A DNA stretch of 64,000 nt from Ureibacillus chungkukjangi (GCF_003217295.1 NZ_QJTJ01000001.1:62001-126000), one strand, 5' to 3'; positions 49,230-57,760 are shown, counted from the first letter of the stretch. Notes: generated by a model not told the origin, from the sequence alone. A program made the numbers and translations.

Positions 49230-49547
49230 TTAAATTTCCTCCCCCTGAATTAATTCGTTTACACCTTTACTAAAGTTCTGCCATTCTTCACGAAGTTCCT
49301 TTAAATTTTCTTTACCTAAAGCAGTGATTTGATAATATTTACGTGGTGGTCCTTCAGTTGATTCTTTTAAGTATGTTGTAAAATAACCTTCCGACGTGAG
49401 CCTTCTTAATAGTGGATAAACAGAGCCTTCCGAAATCTCAATCTGATTAGAAATAGCTTGAACGAGCTCATAGCCATACATATCTTGTTGGTCGACTAGA
49501 GCAAGGACACACAAATTTAATACACCCTTTTTAAATTGGACGTTCAA
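49230..49547 (-). CDS. PadR-family transcriptional regulator
   Basis: 105 aa. A winged-helix domain with [34 protein letters not shown] and [13 protein letters not shown] is the PadR signature; a short C-terminal helix provides dimerisation (PadR-s2 type). The start is taken as TTG at 49547 because AGGAGG is eight bases upstream; the frame opens six codons earlier at a GTG that overlaps that site. It is first in an operon with the HAAS/DUF4097 and epimerase genes, probably an autoregulated repressor of them. Confidence 0.93.
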   Translation of the reverse strand: MNVQFKKGVLNLCVLALVDQQDMYGYELVQAISNQIEISEGSVYPLLRRLTSEGYFTTYLKESTEGPPRKYYQITALGKENLKELREEWQNFSKGVNELIQGEEI

Positions 49548-49562
49548 GTTAACCACCTCCTC

Positions 49563-49587
49563 CACTACTATTCATTGTACAGTAGTG
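49563..49587. promoter_or_regulatory. Candidate PadR operator
   Basis: Inverted repeat CACTACT-N11-AGTAGTG lies just upstream of the padR ribosome-binding site, about 10 bases below a possible -10 (minus-strand GATACA) with TTGCAA upstream. Placement fits repression of its own operon. Confidence 0.45.
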
Positions 49588-49766
49588 TATCATAACGGTA
49601 TTACTCATTGCAAGGTACTGAATAATATAAATTAACTAATTTACTACCTCCCTTTAGCTTCATCACTCAATTTCGAATAATATTTATGAGAATCTGAATA
49701 ATAATCACTTTCTTGACTACTCTAGTTTTTGTAATACCATTACTATTTAATTAAGGGAGTGTTTTT

Positions 49767-50279
49767 TTGGGAATTTTAAGTAGAAACCCTAAAGAAGAGC
49801 CACTACATTACGGAGAAATATTCACAATATGGTCGAACGTTCTAACTAATAACGGCATGATCGCTATGTATCAAACTTTATATAATCATACTGGTGACCG
49901 CGAACTTGCCAAGATAGTTGAAGAATCAATCAATGGGATGGAAGAAGAAAACAAGCAATTAAAAGAAACGCTAAAATTAAATGGAATCGGGCTTCCTCCA
50001 GCACCACCTGAGCGCCCTAACGCAAGACTTGAAGATATCCCAGTAGGGGCACGATATAATGACCCTGAAATAAGCGCAATTATCTCTGGGAACGTTGCCG
50101 CAGGTCTAGTGGCGTGCAGTAAGGCGATGGGGACATGCACTCGTGAAGATATCGCCATGATGTATGGTCAATTCCATATTGCTAAAGCTCAGCTTGGCGC
50201 TAGGTTATTACGATTAAATAAAGCAAAGGGATGGTTAGTTCCTCCACCACTTCACCTTGCTCCACATGACGAAAGATAA
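49767..50279 (+). CDS. DUF3231 family protein
   Basis: 170 aa, all-helical. Motifs: EIFTIWSNVLTNNGMIAMYQTLYNHTGDREL and a Pro-rich GIGLPPAPPERP loop followed by two more helices. This matches DUF3231, common in spore-forming Bacillales as single or double-domain proteins. One domain only is present here. Function is unknown; a ferritin-like four-helix arrangement is suspected for the family. The start is TTG (49767-49769) with AAGGGAG upstream. It is divergent from padR. Confidence 0.85.
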   Translation: MGILSRNPKEEPLHYGEIFTIWSNVLTNNGMIAMYQTLYNHTGDRELAKIVEESINGMEEENKQLKETLKLNGIGLPPAPPERPNARLEDIPVGARYNDPEISAIISGNVAAGLVACSKAMGTCTREDIAMMYGQFHIAKAQLGARLLRLNKAKGWLVPPPLHLAPHDER

Positions 50280-50288
50280 CTTTCAAAA

Positions 50289-50324
50289 ATAGTGGTTGCC
50301 TTATGCAGTCAACCACTTTACTTT
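50289..50324 (+). terminator. Weak terminator of DUF3231 gene
   Basis: AGTGGTTG/CAACCACT (50291-50298 and 50310-50317), followed by a poor T-run (TTACTTT). Confidence 0.5.
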
Positions 50325-50395
50325 GCTAAATGATTTTATGTTATTTTATTTATTACATAGGGTAAACGATTAGAAAACAAAAATGGAGGGTTTAG

Positions 50396-51142
50396 ATGTT
50401 TGAAAACAAAACAGTTATTGTAACTGGAGCTTCTCAGGGCATCGGAAAAGAAGTTGCCACCCAATACGCCCGTGCTGGGGCATCCGTCGTTTTAGCAGAC
50501 ATTAACGAACAATCAGGTTACTCCGTTGCCTCCGAGTTAGCTAAAGAAGGTCTAAACGTTTTATTTGTTCCAACAGATGTACGTAAAGAGCAAGATGTCA
50601 TCCAACTAATGACAAGTACTATCGAACAATATAAAACAATTGATATTCTTATTAATAATGCAGGAATCTATAAACCAATTTCGCCTTATGATCTTTCAAT
50701 GGATATCTTTGATGATATCATCAATACAAATTTAAGAAGTGTATTTTTGTGCTCAAGAGAAGCTTCAAAGTTTATGAGATTAAATGCAAAAGGTGGAGCA
50801 ATTGTATCAATGGCTTCAACGCGTGCTTTCATGTCCGAAGCCAACTCAGAATCCTATGCAGCAACAAAAGGTGGCATCGTAGCACTTACACACGCACTGG
50901 CAAGCTCGCTTGGACCAGACTCAATACGAGTGAATTGCATTTCCCCTGGATGGATTGAAACTGGTGATTACGCTTCTTTACGAGAAGTTGACCATCTACA
51001 GCATTTTTCAGGTCGTGTCGGCAAACCTGAGGATATTGCACGAGCATGCTTTTATTTAACTGACGATAAAAATGATTTTGTTACTGGAATCAATTTGACT
51101 GTTGATGGCGGGATGACAAAGAAAATGATATATGAAGAATAA
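50396..51142 (+). CDS. Short-chain dehydrogenase/reductase (SDR), glucose-dehydrogenase-like
   Basis: 248 aa classical SDR. Cofactor motif TGASQGIG at 11-18, NNAG near 86, the catalytic Ser in VSMASTRAF near 139, and YAATKGG (YxxxK) near 155, ending in FVTGINLTVDGG. Substrate cannot be read from sequence. GGAGGG lies five bases before the ATG. It has its own terminator, so it is probably monocistronic. Confidence 0.93.
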   Translation: MFENKTVIVTGASQGIGKEVATQYARAGASVVLADINEQSGYSVASELAKEGLNVLFVPTDVRKEQDVIQLMTSTIEQYKTIDILINNAGIYKPISPYDLSMDIFDDIINTNLRSVFLCSREASKFMRLNAKGGAIVSMASTRAFMSEANSESYAATKGGIVALTHALASSLGPDSIRVNCISPGWIETGDYASLREVDHLQHFSGRVGKPEDIARACFYLTDDKNDFVTGINLTVDGGMTKKMIYEE

Positions 51143-51144
51143 GT

Positions 51145-51188
51145 AAAAAAACGACTAACTAGGATGCCCAAGGTTAGTCGTTTTTTTT
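51145..51188 (+). terminator. Terminator of the SDR gene
   Basis: AACGACTAAC/GTTAGTCGTT arms with flanking A- and T-runs (51148-51159 and 51173-51184), directly past the stop. Confidence 0.9.
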
Positions 51189-51270
51189 CGTTTCTATATG
51201 TTTCAATAGCAACAAATTACTTAAGCGCATATATTACAAATAGCTTATTACGGGAAAGGAGTTAACGAAC

Positions 51271-51759
51271 ATGAATCCTTCCAAAACTAATTATTCAAAA
51301 CCAAAAATCTATCTCAACCCACAGCAAGATAACAGAGGAAATCAAAACTCCTATAACATTTCTTATCTAGATGAAAAAATCCGTTCAGATTTAAATCTAA
51401 TCTTAGAAAAACAAGCGGTACTCGAACAATCTCTTATCAAATTCCATCAAGTGATCAATAATCTTATGTTAAATACAAAACACTCTACAAATCTTTTAAG
51501 CAGTCATTTAAAGATGCTTCAAAACACAATGATTGAACTGATGAATAAGCCCATTCAAAATGAAGAATTCCTAAAACTCATGAGAAAAACGGTGCCCTCT
51601 AAAAACATTAAAAAAATCTATGTAAATGGCTCACCCATCGAAGTAAGTGCAGTTCTTGATTTCCACGAAAGGAAAAACTCAGTAACCTTTTTAACACCAG
51701 ATAATCATACTCTTGTGGTGGATATAACTCAGATTAACGGCTTTGAAATACAACAATAA
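51271..51759 (+). CDS. Hypothetical coiled-coil protein
   Basis: 162 aa; I do not recognise it. A polar N-terminus rich in Asn/Gln/Ser is followed by a helical, coiled-coil-prone region at about 30-105 (LDEKIRSDLNLILEKQAVLEQSLIK). A small beta-rich C-terminal domain follows (KKIYVNGSPIEVSAVLDFHERKNSVTFLTPDNHTLVVDI). No signal peptide, TM helix or catalytic motif. A clear GGAAAGGAG site precedes the ATG, and a hairpin follows, so it is a real single-gene unit. The form could suit a spore-coat or exosporium accessory protein, but that is only a guess. Confidence 0.8.
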   Translation: MNPSKTNYSKPKIYLNPQQDNRGNQNSYNISYLDEKIRSDLNLILEKQAVLEQSLIKFHQVINNLMLNTKHSTNLLSSHLKMLQNTMIELMNKPIQNEEFLKLMRKTVPSKNIKKIYVNGSPIEVSAVLDFHERKNSVTFLTPDNHTLVVDITQINGFEIQQ

Positions 51760-51800
51760 AAACCTGTACAGTTCTCAAGTAGAGTTGTACAGGTTTGTTT
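51758..51800. terminator. Bidirectional terminator
   Basis: AAACCTGTACA/TGTACAGGTTT (51760-51770 and 51786-51796) sits between the convergent hypothetical and haemolysin-III genes. Confidence 0.85.
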
Positions 51801-52441
51801 TACATATACAAGTAAATAGTAAGATACATAAATAGACTACCACCCATAACAAACACATGCCAAATCGCATGATTGTACGGGATTTTTTTATTTTTATAAA
51901 AGTAAGTTCCTATTGTATAGCTTAATCCTCCTGCCACTAGCAGCAGTAATCCATCCATTGTGATAAATTCAAGCATTGGTTTATAAAAGATTATGGCTAA
52001 CCAGCCCATCCCTAAATAAACAAATAATGATAATCTCTCAAAGCGATGCACAAAGTACATTTTAAAGAGAATTCCAAAGAACGCTAATCCCCATTCAACG
52101 AAAAAGATTGTCCACCCTATCTTACCGCCAATTGCGATTAAAGCAACAGGTGTATATGTCCCAGCAATCATAAGAAAAATCGAGCTATGATCCAGCTTTT
52201 TTAACAAGCTTTTATGAGTTGGCCAGGCGTGATAAATAGTTGAGGCAGCATATAAGCAGAACATAGAAATTCCAAAAATAATGTAGCTAACAAGTTCAAT
52301 CGTCGACCCTTCTAACCGAGCTTTTTGAACTAAAAGTAAAGTAGCCGGTATTGCGAGCAGCGCTCCAATTCCATGACTTAAGGAATTCAAAAATTCTTCC
52401 TTTTTACTATACCCACTTTGAACAGCTGTTAATTGTGCCAT
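51800..52441 (-). CDS. Haemolysin III family membrane protein (YqfA/TrhA, PAQR-like)
   Basis: 213 aa with seven TM helices. Conserved family residues: NSLSHGIGA near 19, the first metal-type segment STIYHAWPT near 66, LDHSSIFLMIAGTYTP near 83, and NHAIWHVFVMGG near 190. The three His plus Asp/Ser residues form the PAQR hydrolase-like site. The haemolysin name is historical; membrane homeostasis is more likely. The ATG at 52441 has AGAGGTGA upstream; a GTG three codons earlier overlaps that site. Confidence 0.92.
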   Translation of the reverse strand: MAQLTAVQSGYSKKEEFLNSLSHGIGALLAIPATLLLVQKARLEGSTIELVSYIIFGISMFCLYAASTIYHAWPTHKSLLKKLDHSSIFLMIAGTYTPVALIAIGGKIGWTIFFVEWGLAFFGILFKMYFVHRFERLSLFVYLGMGWLAIIFYKPMLEFITMDGLLLLVAGGLSYTIGTYFYKNKKIPYNHAIWHVFVMGGSLFMYLTIYLYM

Positions 52442-52690
52442 TTTCTTCACCTCTTGCTAATATTATTCCATAATGATTCAAATTAGGGAGAGTTAGTTGT
52501 AATAAATATCAAATGATATTTGTCATAGAATGTGACGAATCGTTATTTTTATAATGAAACATACATGAGAAATAATGCAATAAATTGCTCCTTTTAGTCA
52601 AAAAATTCCAAAGATATAGCAAGTCAAGTTGACGCGAATTGGAAATTATATTACAGTTCATTAAAATCACTATAAGCTTAAATAAAAAAA
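52442..52690. other. Intergenic region between haemolysin-III and MFS genes
   Basis: About 250 A/T-rich bases with no supported gene; the small minus-strand frame here has no ribosome-binding site and crosses the MFS terminator. Confidence 0.5.
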
Positions 52691-52730
52691 ATACCGAATA
52701 AGGACATTTGCGAGAATGTCTCATATTCGG
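52683..52730 (-). terminator. Terminator of the OFA-family transporter
   Basis: A two-step stem CCGAATA/TATTCGG plus GACATT/AATGTC (52694-52708 with 52715-52730), followed by a run of eight T on the minus strand. Confidence 0.9.
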
Positions 52731-52750
52731 CAGTTTAATTTACTTCAAAT

Positions 52751-54034
52751 TTATGGAGTTGTCGTTGTTGAAAGATCTCCAACTGATTCTTTTTTAGTTT
52801 GTTCCAGAATTCTTTTCTGTTTATTTACATCTGCTCGTAGGAATAGTGAAATAAGTAGAGAAATCGCGATTAATGCTGTAAACAGGTAAAATACTGGAAT
52901 ATAGCTATCGTACATATTTTTAACTGTACTTACGATAATCGGACCAAAAACCCCACCTAGAGACCAAGTTGTTAATAAGTAACCGTGAATTACACCAAGT
53001 TGCTTTGTTCCAAATAAATCACTTGCATATGCAGGTAGGTTTGAGAAACCTCCTCCATAACAGCTAACTACTAAGAAGATAAATACTTGGAAGATGATAA
53101 CATTTGTTGTAAATGGTAATACAGCAAAAGTGATTAATTGGATTGTAAAGAATATAACGAAAATATTTGTACGTCCAATATAGTCAGAAAGTGCTGCCCA
53201 TAGTAATCGGCCACCACCATTGAATAGTCCCATTACACCAACCATTGTTGCAGCTGCTGCTACAGATAGCCCTACAATCTCTTGAGCCATTGGTGATGCA
53301 ACAGAAATCATCATAATACCAGCTGTTACGTTTACTAAGTGCATAGACCAAAGCATCCAGAACCGTCTTGTTTTAACAGCTTCTTTTGCTGACATTTGAG
53401 CTAAATCCTGCTTAATTTTCTTCTCGCCAGATTCCGTTGCCTTCTTCATTCCTTCAGGCATATATCCTTTAGCTGGAGGAGCAATATAAGAAGCACCTAA
53501 AATCATTAAGATGAAATAGCTTATTCCTAAAATAAAGTATGTAGATGAAATACCTACACCCTCCATTAAGTTTGCTGCTACTGGAGCAGTAATTAAAGCA
53601 CCAGAACCAAATCCTAATACAGCCATCCCTGTTGCTAAACCACGACGATCAGGGAACCATTTTACTAAAGTCGATACCGGAGCAATATACCCGATACCCA
53701 TACCTAGACCACTTAAAACTCCATAAGTTAACCAATATAGTATAACTGAGTCCATTTGTATCGCTAAACCAGCACCTGCTTGTCCTGCTCCGAATAATAC
53801 GGCAGCAACCATCGCTGATTTTCTTGGACCTAATTTTTCTACTAAACTACCAAATAGTGCTGCTGCAAAACCAGCAAGCCCCATCATTATTGTAAAGGCT
53901 ACAGTTACGTTTGTTTCACTCCATCCCATTTCCGTTACGATTGGAAGCTTATAAACACTATAAGCATAAGCTCCTCCGATTGATAAATGAATTGCAATGG
54001 CAGAAAGAGCGATTAACCATCGATTTTTCTTCAT
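52751..54034 (-). CDS. OFA-family major facilitator transporter (oxalate/formate antiporter-like)
   Basis: 427 aa, 12 TM helices. The OFA motifs are present: WLIALSAIAIHLSIGGAYAYSVYKLPI at the N-terminus, YGVLSGLGMGIGYIAPVSTLVKWFPDRRGLATGMAV near 103-138, and GGFSNLPAYASDLFGTKQLGVIHG near 325. Members exchange small carboxylates such as oxalate, formate or related monocarboxylates; the substrate here cannot be assigned. AAAGAGAA precedes the ATG. It has an imperfect 26-base dyad 33 bases upstream of the start. Confidence 0.9.
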   Translation of the reverse strand: MKKNRWLIALSAIAIHLSIGGAYAYSVYKLPIVTEMGWSETNVTVAFTIMMGLAGFAAALFGSLVEKLGPRKSAMVAAVLFGAGQAGAGLAIQMDSVILYWLTYGVLSGLGMGIGYIAPVSTLVKWFPDRRGLATGMAVLGFGSGALITAPVAANLMEGVGISSTYFILGISYFILMILGASYIAPPAKGYMPEGMKKATESGEKKIKQDLAQMSAKEAVKTRRFWMLWSMHLVNVTAGIMMISVASPMAQEIVGLSVAAAATMVGVMGLFNGGGRLLWAALSDYIGRTNIFVIFFTIQLITFAVLPFTTNVIIFQVFIFLVVSCYGGGFSNLPAYASDLFGTKQLGVIHGYLLTTWSLGGVFGPIIVSTVKNMYDSYIPVFYLFTALIAISLLISLFLRADVNKQKRILEQTKKESVGDLSTTTTP

Positions 54035-54066
54035 AATTCTCTTTTAGCCCCTTTCTTTGTAAATGT

Positions 54067-54092
54067 GATAAAGTTGTGAACAACTCTTTATC
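54067..54092. promoter_or_regulatory. Imperfect dyad upstream of the OFA transporter
   Basis: GATAAAG-TTGTGAACAA-CTCTTTATC reads as an interrupted palindrome (AGTTGT/ACAACT core plus GATAAAG/CTTTATC flanks with a two-base bulge), placed where an operator would lie. Confidence 0.4.
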
Positions 54093-54606
54093 TCAAGATA
54101 ACATTTACAAAATATGAAATGCAATAGTTTTTTGAAAAAAATTATTTGTGTAAAAGAGATTATTTCTGCATTTCGTAGAAAATTTGAAGTTAAACGCAAA
54201 TTTCTATCTTATTTATTGTAGAAGAAATTACTTACAATTGCTTTTACCCTATAATTGAATGACCGTAACATGATTCTTGTTATAAAACAGCAAGATATTA
54301 AGGTATTATGCTATTTACAGAGCATTTGATACAGCGAGTAAAAAGTATTTAATTGCTTTAAAAAGAAAATTGTATACATTTTGTAGAATAAACATTATAT
54401 ACAAAGTTGAAATTTGAAACTTTAAATAAATTTAGTAGCTCTACCCTTTACTCCTATTACATAATAGTTATTTACTATATCAGAATAACTTTACATGTTA
54501 AAATTTCACAAAATAATATTATTTCGTTATTATTTAGAATTTACATACATAAAAGAGAAAATTTTAAATTTAGATTTAAAAATATAGCGTACTTCTTTCA
54601 TTGATT
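54093..54606. other. Very A/T-rich intergenic region
   Basis: Over 500 bases without a supportable gene. A 65-codon plus-strand frame (54407-54604) is mostly Phe/Ile/Tyr/Lys with no ribosome-binding site, and I do not call it. Confidence 0.5.
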
Positions 54607-54610
54607 AAAC

Positions 54611-54651
54611 AAAAAAAACATCCATTTTCAGAATAAATGGATGTTTTTTTA
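54611..54651. terminator. Terminator of uspA
   Basis: 16-base perfect arms (54612-54627 and 54635-54650) with A-run and T-run, able to act in both directions; uspA ends 28 bases away on the minus strand. Confidence 0.92.
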
Positions 54652-54678
54652 AAATTAGCTTAAACGATTTAGTATAAA

Positions 54679-55101
54679 TTATCGTACAAGTTGTATGTCA
54701 CATGTTGCAGAACGGACTATTTTTTCTGCAACGGAGCCGATGAGCATTTTTTCTAGGTTTGTATTACCTGTTGCTCCGCAAATAAGTAATTCAACTCCTG
54801 GAAGCTCTGTTAAAATTTCCTTTGGAGAGCCTTCTTTAATGACTACCTCAACTACAGGAATTCCCGCAGCAGCAACCTGATTTTTAAGCTGATCCATCTT
54901 GGTCATACTCTCTTCCTTAAGCTGTTCAGCGTAATTTAAGTCATAGGCTGCAATTGAGCCAAATGATTCCGTATCAATGACATTTATTAATTGAACGGTC
55001 GCATCATTGTCCTTCGCCACAAGTATTGCTCGATCTAGTGCTTTCATTGACTGCTTTGAGAAATCAATTGCTACGGCAATTTTTTGATAATGCTTAATCA
55101 T
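54679..55101 (-). CDS. Universal stress protein UspA family
   Basis: 140 aa single Usp domain. The ATP-binding motif G-x2-G-x9-G-S is intact (GATGNTNLEKMLIGSV near 113-128), as is the N-terminal IAVDFS strand (IAVAIDFSKQSMKALDRA). Usually a homodimer involved in stress survival. GGAGG lies seven bases before the ATG. It has its own terminator and no co-directional partner close by. Confidence 0.94.
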   Translation of the reverse strand: MIKHYQKIAVAIDFSKQSMKALDRAILVAKDNDATVQLINVIDTESFGSIAAYDLNYAEQLKEESMTKMDQLKNQVAAAGIPVVEVVIKEGSPKEILTELPGVELLICGATGNTNLEKMLIGSVAEKIVRSATCDIQLVR

Positions 55102-55197
55102 AATTGTCCTCCAATATTGTCATTACTTCATAGTACCCATAATTTTTTAAAACAAACGAAAACTATACAAATTGAAGTCACTAGCAGAATAGATATA

Positions 55198-56055
55198 CTA
55201 ACTTAAAGCTACTGCTTTAAGCTTTCTAGCCAAATTGTACATATCTTCCCCATCCACTTTAAAGTCTGTGCCCATCGAAACATATAACTCGTATTTACCA
55301 TCCTTCGTAAACTGAACTTCTCCAACTCCAATAAAAGTAACGGCTTTCAAATGACTCATCCATTCTTTAATCGCCCAAAATTTATTCACATAGCTTTTAT
55401 TTAAAGGATCTGTTTTAAAATGCTCCATAAAGACAATCGCGATTTCCTCGTTTTGATAGCCCACAATAAGCTCAGCGGTAGATTCAAGCAATTCAATATC
55501 CTTTATAAAGCCTTTTATAATTCGGTTTTTACCGATATCGGAAGGACTAATCTCATGAACAAATCTTGAAAGCAACTTTTTTCCTTTCGTTTTCGTAAAG
55601 TCTTCATCAATCGCTCCACCAAAAAGTGTCATTTGCGCTGTTTCTGATGCATTCGTTTTTACTTTACGGTGACTATTATTTTTAATCTCTTCAGAATTTC
55701 GTTCAAGTATTGGCCCATTGATTTCATCTATCATCATAGATTTGTAGGCTCTCATTAACGCACTCTGTTTATGCCTCTTGCTAATATTAACCTCTAATTT
55801 TATGTCCTTGCTTCCAATTTGCTGTATACCATCACGCTCTAAATTATATGGGCAGGTTGGAGAATGATTACTATATCTCCACGTTTTATAATGCCCTTTC
55901 TTTCCACTACTATAAGATAATTTTGCAGAACAATGCTCCGTAGGACAAAATAACTTCCCCTTAAAAGCAGCAATATATTTCTTCTTTGTCATTTGTCCAA
56001 TTGGAATCAGCTTAATATCATCTTCTGTTATCAGTTTCGCTTTAGAAATTCTCAT
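55198..56055 (-). CDS. Uncharacterised protein with CxxxxC..HxxxC zinc-type motif
   Basis: 285 aa; no family recognised with confidence. Near residues 37-72 it has LFCPTEHCSAKL followed by H...NHSPTCPYN, a Cys/His arrangement reminiscent of the N-terminal nucleic-acid-related zinc motif of CoiA-like proteins. The middle is basic and low-complexity. The C-terminal roughly 110 residues look like an alpha/beta domain (FIKDIELLESTAELIVGYQNEEIAIVFMEHF ... FIGVGEVQFTKDGKYELYVSMG). The ATG at 56055 has AGGAGG upstream; the frame opens 19 codons earlier. It lies just after the opp-operon terminator and so is a separate unit. Confidence 0.75.
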   Translation of the reverse strand: MRISKAKLITEDDIKLIPIGQMTKKKYIAAFKGKLFCPTEHCSAKLSYSSGKKGHYKTWRYSNHSPTCPYNLERDGIQQIGSKDIKLEVNISKRHKQSALMRAYKSMMIDEINGPILERNSEEIKNNSHRKVKTNASETAQMTLFGGAIDEDFTKTKGKKLLSRFVHEISPSDIGKNRIIKGFIKDIELLESTAELIVGYQNEEIAIVFMEHFKTDPLNKSYVNKFWAIKEWMSHLKAVTFIGVGEVQFTKDGKYELYVSMGTDFKVDGEDMYNLARKLKAVALS

Positions 56056-56095
56056 AAAAATACCTCCTATAACTTCAGATTTGAGGAGCAAATTT

Positions 56096-56137
56096 ATAAA
56101 AAAGCACACCATCTTTTTTCACTTTGATGATGTGCTT
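56096..56137 (-). terminator. Terminator of the opp/murein-peptide operon
   Basis: AAGCACA.CATC/GATG.TGTGCTT (56102-56113 and 56126-56137) with TTTTTT on the minus strand, 11 bases past the NlpC/P60 stop. Confidence 0.85.
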
Positions 56138-56147
56138 CTAGCTGTCA

Positions 56148-56969
56148 TTATTTTGCAGGAAATAAACTTCCAACCGCTGTAATTGTTGTGGCTAAATCTT
56201 CCCTATAATTTATATGATTTTTATTTAAACTATTAATACTTACTTCATTTCCGCCAAGAGACGAATGGACATATAAATCATCGCCCATATACATAGCAAT
56301 ATGCCCCGGGAAGTAGAGAAGATCACCTTTTTGAATATGCTCGATGTTGATTTCTTTAATTGGGAAGCGATCGACAATTTTGGCATCTCGATAAATCACA
56401 ACACCATTTAGCATATACGCCATCGAACAGAGCCCTGAACAATCAATGCCTAAAGGAGATTTCCCACCCCATCGGTAAGGTGTAGTAAGATAGCTTAAAG
56501 CCGTTTGTACGACTCTGTTTCGAAAATCCTCCTCCAAAACGCCATTAAGTTCAAGCTTTTCCCCAATCCATTGACTACGTGTATATCCTACTTCACCAGT
56601 TGCTAATTGAATCATGGACCATTCTTTATTTATTTCTTCATTTGGCAACACTTTGATAATTGAGCCACGTACAAGTGTTGCTAGCTTACTACTTTGTATT
56701 TTCGGCTTCAGTAGTATATCTGCAAAGCCTTGGTAAATGATACTTGCTGCTTCCTTCTGCCAAGTATCTACCTTTTGAGGATCAAATATTAAATCCTCTA
56801 TCCTACAAAAGCCTTCATATTGATATGGTGTTTTCACATAGACCCAATCATTTTCTCGTTGCTTTACTATTTCTACAACCATGCCATATAATCCTTCATC
56901 AATCAGTTCCGATTTTGAGTTAGGCTCTGCATGTAAATTAGCAACCTTCGATTTAATAATAGCTTTCAT
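56148..56969 (-). CDS. NlpC/P60 cysteine peptidase with SH3b domains (YkfC-like)
   Basis: 273 aa. Two bacterial SH3-type domains (KSKVANLHAEPNSKSELIDEG near 6-26 and GFADILLKPKIQSSKL near 80-95) precede a C-terminal NlpC/P60 domain: catalytic Cys in GIDCSGLCSMAY (near 180), His in GHIAMYMGD (near 224) and a third polar residue in YVHSS. B. subtilis YkfC has this architecture and cleaves gamma-D-Glu-diamino-acid bonds of free murein peptides. No signal peptide, so it should be cytoplasmic. The ATG is about 12 bases from AAGGAGG, a long spacing. It is the last gene of the operon. Confidence 0.88.
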   Translation of the reverse strand: MKAIIKSKVANLHAEPNSKSELIDEGLYGMVVEIVKQRENDWVYVKTPYQYEGFCRIEDLIFDPQKVDTWQKEAASIIYQGFADILLKPKIQSSKLATLVRGSIIKVLPNEEINKEWSMIQLATGEVGYTRSQWIGEKLELNGVLEEDFRNRVVQTALSYLTTPYRWGGKSPLGIDCSGLCSMAYMLNGVVIYRDAKIVDRFPIKEINIEHIQKGDLLYFPGHIAMYMGDDLYVHSSLGGNEVSINSLNKNHINYREDLATTITAVGSLFPAK

Positions 56970-56976
56970 AAAAAAA

Positions 56977-57753
56977 CTAAGCCTCCTTACTGAAATGATC
57001 ATATATAATCTTAGAAAGCTTCCCTATAAAACTCTTCGCTTCTTCAGTATTTGTGTGATCAGTGACAAAAACACCAATTATATAAGGCCTCTTCTTAGAA
57101 AAAAAGATACCTATATCGTGCTCCACTGTCTCAAGGCTGCCTGTTTTGTGAGCTACTTTCACATCGTCAGCAATATACCTTTTTAATGAATCTTGAATGC
57201 GTTGTCGACTTAATATATCACTCGCTAACTCGCTAGATTTTTTTGACAGTAGGTCCTGACGATAAATAGCCTCAAAGAGAAAGGCCATTTCTCTAGCAGT
57301 TGTTAAATTATCAAAGCCCTTTTCTAGCTGTTCAAAATCCATCATTTTTCGTTGAATTGTCGTATTTTTCAATCCAATCTTTTTAAAATAATGATTTAAA
57401 TTTTCCATGCCCCAAAAATCAATAAGAACATTTGTCGCCGTGTTGTCGCTTGTAATAATCATCCATACTAATAATTCATACAAGGACGCTTCGCTTACTT
57501 CCAGTTCTGATAGTACGCTAAAATCAACTCGATTTTCTTCAGCAATTTTAACAATTTGATGTATTGATTCATTTTTATTTTCAAGGAATTCCAGCACCGC
57601 TACTAGAATAGGAACCTTTATCAAGCTTGCGCTGGAGAATACATCATCAATATCCTTTGTAAATAGAAATTGATTAGGTTCCGCACAATCCTTCACAACC
57701 AGCTTAACCTTGTAGGGTACCTGTTCGATTAAATCCTGAAGATTCTTTTCCAT
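56977..57753 (-). CDS. Class A beta-lactamase-fold serine hydrolase
   Basis: 258 aa. Ser-x-x-Lys in SASLIKVP (Ser43, Lys46), SDN at 102-104, and KTGS near 218. The omega-loop region reads KMMDFEQLEKGFDNLTTA, without an obvious Glu166-type ExxLN, so it may be a DD/LD-peptidase or esterase rather than a true beta-lactamase. No signal peptide is visible, which fits a cytoplasmic peptide-processing role in this operon. The start is the ATG at 57753, seven bases after ldcA's stop, with a weak ribosome-binding site; an upstream TTG in the same frame lies inside ldcA. Confidence 0.85.
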   Translation of the reverse strand: MEKNLQDLIEQVPYKVKLVVKDCAEPNQFLFTKDIDDVFSSASLIKVPILVAVLEFLENKNESIHQIVKIAEENRVDFSVLSELEVSEASLYELLVWMIITSDNTATNVLIDFWGMENLNHYFKKIGLKNTTIQRKMMDFEQLEKGFDNLTTAREMAFLFEAIYRQDLLSKKSSELASDILSRQRIQDSLKRYIADDVKVAHKTGSLETVEHDIGIFFSKKRPYIIGVFVTDHTNTEEAKSFIGKLSKIIYDHFSKEA

Positions 57754-57760
57754 TATATGA

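Noticed and set aside
51800-52441. Haemolysin/toxin role
   Set aside because: The family name is historical; the PAQR-like sequence indicates a membrane-homeostasis protein.
52509-52724. 71-codon minus-strand frame upstream of the haemolysin-III gene
   Set aside because: It starts inside the MFS terminator hairpin and has no ribosome-binding site.
54407-54604. 65-codon plus-strand frame in the A/T-rich gap
   Set aside because: Composition follows the A/T bias, with no Shine-Dalgarno and no conserved feature.
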